A stretch of 7,665 nucleotides of DNA from an uncultured Clostridia bacterium (GTDB taxonomy: Bacteria > Bacillota > Clostridia > Christensenellales > UBA1242). The notes under the pieces were generated by a model. It made no database searches. It was given only the letters and a program-made list of their open reading frames with translations, and had not been told where the DNA came from. The number at the start of each line of letters is the position of its first letter. The stretch's first letter is position 1. Positions 5,558 to 7,665 of the stretch are shown here, one piece after another. Both the position numbers and the translations under genes were made by a program. The stretch covers positions 1-7,665 of the forward strand of contig CALBHW010000014.1 of the NCBI GenBank assembly GCA_937893125.1, in the 5' to 3' direction.

Positions 5558-7408
5558 TCAACTATTTTTAGTCCAAGTGTAAGAACTATATGTTGATTTC
5601 AAATAGGTTGCATTTTGAGCAGGGTCAGGAACCCCAATAGTAGTTTTTTTTGTCGATCCCGATTTTACAACCGTCCAACTTGCACCTGATTCTTCAAATG
5701 TAGCCGAAGCAAGTCCCGTACATCCACCAAATGCGTTAATTCCAATCTTTGTAACTGAGCTAGGAATTGTAATTTCTGCTAGTTTACTGCACCCATAAAA
5801 AGCACCTCCGCTTATAGTTGTTACCCCACTCGGAATAACTACACTTGTCAAACTAGTACAAAGGTTAAAAACGTTATAATCTATAACTGTTATGCCACTT
5901 GGGATTGCAATACTACTTAAATCAGCACACTCAGCAAAAGCATTCGACCCTATACTTTTAATAGAATTTGGAAGTGATATTGTTGTCAAACCACTACAAC
6001 CAGAAAAAGCATATGAGCCAATATATTGAAGTCCCGCTGGAAGAATGGAATTTTTGCAACCACGAAGTAATTTAAAATCGCCCTGCTTTTGTAAAAGACA
6101 ATTTTCGTAAGAATAACAATCTTCATTATCTTCTGAAACCGTTATGCTTGTTAAATTTTTGCAATACATGAAAGCACTTTCATAAACTAACGCTTTACTC
6201 CCGATTGAAATAGATGTTAACTTCGTGCAATATGAAAATACACCGCCAAATATTGCTCCAACGCTATTTGGAATAATTATTTTTTCCAACTTGGAACAAT
6301 TTGAAAAAGGAGCATAATTATCTTGATATCTTCCAATCGTTTGAACACTTTGTGGAATAACAATATTTACCATTGTTGAATTATTGCAAATTTCATTACT
6401 ATCAATAATTGTTTTATCGTTTGAAATGATAACTTGAGTATCAGTCCCCGAATATGTTTCCGACGCTGTGCAATTTGGTTTCATAAAACAAGAATAAAGA
6501 TTTAATGGCGAATTTGGCACATTATACCAATTTTCAAGTGTGTTATCTTCAGTTGAAGTATAGTAAATTTCGCCTGGGTCGTTATAACCAGTAGAGCCTA
6601 CAACAGCAGTATTTGTACAAAAATAGTAAAACTCTGCATTGTTTGCATTTGTTAATTCCGAAACATTTGTAGCAGTATAATCTTGAATAGTTGGCACAGC
6701 TCCAACAATTTTAAATTTGTTTTGTTTGTCGCCCGTTCCCTTTACCAATTTAAAAGAACTCGCATCTTTTATTGCATTACACCCAGTGTTATTTACAACG
6801 TTTAAAGAAATATAATTTTCAAGTATAACTGGCGCTTGTTTTGTTAAAATCCAATTTAAAGAACCGCTAAGGTTTGCGTTGCGGGCAGTATTTGCGATGT
6901 GAAGTTTAATCGAAAAGGTTGTCGATTTGTCTGCGTCAACTTTTATTGGCATTGAAAGTTCTTTCGAATATTCGCCATCATTTAGCGCATACTCAAATTC
7001 AATGTTTGGTTCCGCTTGATCCTTATCAACATATTCAAGACTTGCATAGTATTCGGCAACGCCAGAAAATGTATATGTAATAATAAGGTCTTGTTCAGCA
7101 GTAAGCGCGATGTTGCTTTCCGTTGGATTAAGTAGACTTGTCGTTGTAGGTTGGCTTGCTAGGAAACTTACCTTTTTTGCTCCACTACTTGTGACCATAT
7201 CAGTTGTCGATATGACCGCTTTTGTATTTTTATTTACCCTACTGTAAGTCGCACTGACTTCCCCTTCAATATCAGTCGCGACATAAAGAACACTGACATT
7301 TGTTCCAATGCCTTGTGTCCCGCTTGCTAAAACAACAATCGTCGCAACTAGCGCAACAATAAGTGTAATGCAAACTGAAAAAATTGCTATCAGTCCTTTT
7401 TTCTTCAT
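5558..7408 (-). CDS. Secreted BspA-type leucine-rich-repeat protein
   Basis: The 616-residue product starts with three lysines and a long hydrophobic segment (about 5-28). This could be a Sec signal peptide cleaved after A28 (V26-L27-A28) or an uncleaved membrane anchor. No lipobox, LPXTG or C-terminal membrane segment is seen. Residues 30-330 are beta-rich-looking and not recognised. From about 340 to 575 are BspA/treponemal-type LRR_5 repeats of mostly 23 residues, pattern F-x-x-C-x-x-L-x-x-I-x-I-P-x-x-V-x-x-I-x-x-x-A. Units begin at F368, F391, F413, F468, F491, F514, F537 and F560, with a longer unit at 413-467. Each carries a cysteine three residues after the F. The tail (577-616) contains ATYLKSTYSSYTWTK, a type of ending I recall from many Firmicutes LRR proteins. 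ATG 7408 has GGGAG (7420-7416) seven bases upstream. Family members act as adhesins or surface proteins; the ligand here is unknown. The gene has its own promoter and is probably monocistronic. Confidence 0.9.
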   Translation of the reverse strand: MKKKGLIAIFSVCITLIVALVATIVVLASGTQGIGTNVSVLYVATDIEGEVSATYSRVNKNTKAVISTTDMVTSSGAKKVSFLASQPTTTSLLNPTESNIALTAEQDLIITYTFSGVAEYYASLEYVDKDQAEPNIEFEYALNDGEYSKELSMPIKVDADKSTTFSIKLHIANTARNANLSGSLNWILTKQAPVILENYISLNVVNNTGCNAIKDASSFKLVKGTGDKQNKFKIVGAVPTIQDYTATNVSELTNANNAEFYYFCTNTAVVGSTGYNDPGEIYYTSTEDNTLENWYNVPNSPLNLYSCFMKPNCTASETYSGTDTQVIISNDKTIIDSNEICNNSTMVNIVIPQSVQTIGRYQDNYAPFSNCSKLEKIIIPNSVGAIFGGVFSYCTKLTSISIGSKALVYESAFMYCKNLTSITVSEDNEDCYSYENCLLQKQGDFKLLRGCKNSILPAGLQYIGSYAFSGCSGLTTISLPNSIKSIGSNAFAECADLSSIAIPSGITVIDYNVFNLCTSLTSVVIPSGVTTISGGAFYGCSKLAEITIPSSVTKIGINAFGGCTGLASATFEESGASWTVVKSGSTKKTTIGVPDPAQNATYLKSTYSSYTWTKNS

Positions 7409-7451
7409 TGTTTTTCTCCCTTTTATTAGTATTCGTATTGACTTGTAAAAT

Positions 7452-7486
7452 ATCCACAGTCAAAACAAACCCCTATAATTGTGGAT
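7452..7486. repeat. 7-bp inverted repeat in the LRR gene leader
   Basis: ATCCACA (7452-7458) and its exact complement TGTGGAT (7480-7486) face each other across 21 bases. The distal arm lies only a few bases downstream of the predicted -10 box, about where transcription should start. It could be a regulator's operator, or a stem at the 5' end of the mRNA. The left arm extended by two bases (ATATCCACA) matches the DnaA box TTATCCACA at 8 of 9 positions; the other arm matches at 7 of 9. A role in replication is not implied by this alone. Confidence 0.45.
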
Positions 7487-7489
7487 GTG

Positions 7490-7518
7490 ATTATAACAAA
7501 GAAAATAAATAAAATCAA
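7490..7518 (-). promoter_or_regulatory. Predicted promoter of the LRR gene
   Basis: On the minus strand TTGATT (7518-7513) and TATAAT (7495-7490) are 17 bases apart, and TGT precedes the -10 box (extended TGnTATAAT). Transcription would start near 7483, giving a leader of about 75 bases before ATG 7408 that contains the inverted repeat at 7452-7486. The match suggests ordinary vegetative sigma-factor control, possibly tuned by a factor bound at the inverted repeat. Confidence 0.6.
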
Positions 7519-7641
7519 ACATTTTACGCTGTTATTTCAATAATTACAAAAATTATGAAAATGCTAGACAAAACAATTTTTATTTTTCAAAAAAATTTTA
7601 AGTTGTTTAAAACCACAATTTCCACTTATATTTTTATTTTA
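7519..7641. other. AT-rich non-coding stretch upstream of the LRR promoter
   Basis: Very A/T-rich with no convincing reading frame on either strand. It contains short inverted repeats such as ATAATT/AATTAT and AAACAA/TTGTTT, which in this composition may be chance. No operator or RNA element is recognised. Confidence 0.4.
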
Positions 7642-7664
7642 CCCCCCCCCCCCCCCCCCCCCCC
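7642..7664. repeat. Homopolymer run of 23 C at the window edge
   Basis: An unbroken run of 23 C (23 G on the coding strand of the LRR gene) followed by a single T, set in very A/T-rich sequence. It lies about 125 bases upstream of the predicted -35 box of the LRR gene. It may be a slippage-prone tract or an end-of-contig artefact; see findings. Confidence 0.85.
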
Positions 7665-7665
7665 T

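Noticed and set aside
7325..7408. Lipoprotein signal in the LRR protein (C13)
   Set aside because: C13 lies in the middle of the hydrophobic core and is preceded by Val, not Gly/Ala/Ser; it does not fit a lipobox.
7272..7463. Minus-strand frame of 63 codons overlapping the LRR gene start
   Set aside because: It overlaps the signal-peptide region of the LRR gene in another frame; its cysteine-rich end is an out-of-frame reading, and the LRR gene has the better ribosome binding site.
7452..7486. Origin of replication
   Set aside because: Only two imperfect DnaA-box-like arms and no dnaA, dnaN or box cluster; the neighbouring genes are not those of an origin region.
1..7665. CRISPR array, tRNA or rRNA gene, integrase or toxin-antitoxin pair
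   Set aside because: No regularly spaced repeats, cloverleaf-like sequences or matching reading frames were seen by eye on either strand.

Overview
The window is an AT-rich bacterial segment in which all four real genes lie on the minus strand. Read in transcription order, from high to low coordinates, they are: a secreted leucine-rich-repeat protein of the BspA type (7408-5558), the preprotein translocase ATPase SecA (5257-2585), peptide chain release factor 2 with its programmed frameshift (prfB, 2582-1472), and the tRNA t6A modification enzyme TsaD (1319-267). No tRNA, rRNA, CRISPR array, transposase or phage gene is visible.

The likely source is a low-GC Firmicute, probably a gut or other anaerobic Clostridia-like lineage known from metagenomes. 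The grounds are base composition, the tight secA-prfB pair typical of Firmicutes, strong AGGAG-type ribosome binding sites, the TsaD sequence type with a short charged N-terminal extension, and a BspA-like surface protein with a tail common in such genomes. An RF2 gene controlled by an in-frame TGA shows that TGA is a stop codon here, so the genetic code is standard and a Mycoplasma is excluded. The species cannot be named from this sequence.

Layout. Positions 7409-7665 hold the LRR gene's promoter, a 7-bp inverted repeat near the predicted start of transcription, and a run of 23 C at the window edge. Positions 5258-5557 separate the LRR gene from secA. They hold a candidate terminator with two mutually exclusive pairings and a good promoter for secA. 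secA and prfB are 2 bases apart, and the prfB ribosome binding site lies inside the last two secA codons, so the pair should be co-transcribed and probably translationally coupled. A 152-base gap with only a weak hairpin precedes tsaD, which may be the last gene of the same transcript. Two candidate terminators follow tsaD (123-158 and 59-92).

Functionally, secA, prfB and tsaD are housekeeping genes: SecA drives export, RF2 ends translation at TGA/TAA, and TsaD modifies ANN-decoding tRNAs. The LRR protein is accessory, is predicted to leave the cytoplasm, and is a plausible SecA client. I see no clear undescribed multi-gene system. The items most worth a second look are the RF2 recoding site (which makes a naive gene call lose 48 residues), the unassigned N-terminal half of the LRR protein, the inverted repeat at its promoter, and the C-runs at both window ends.
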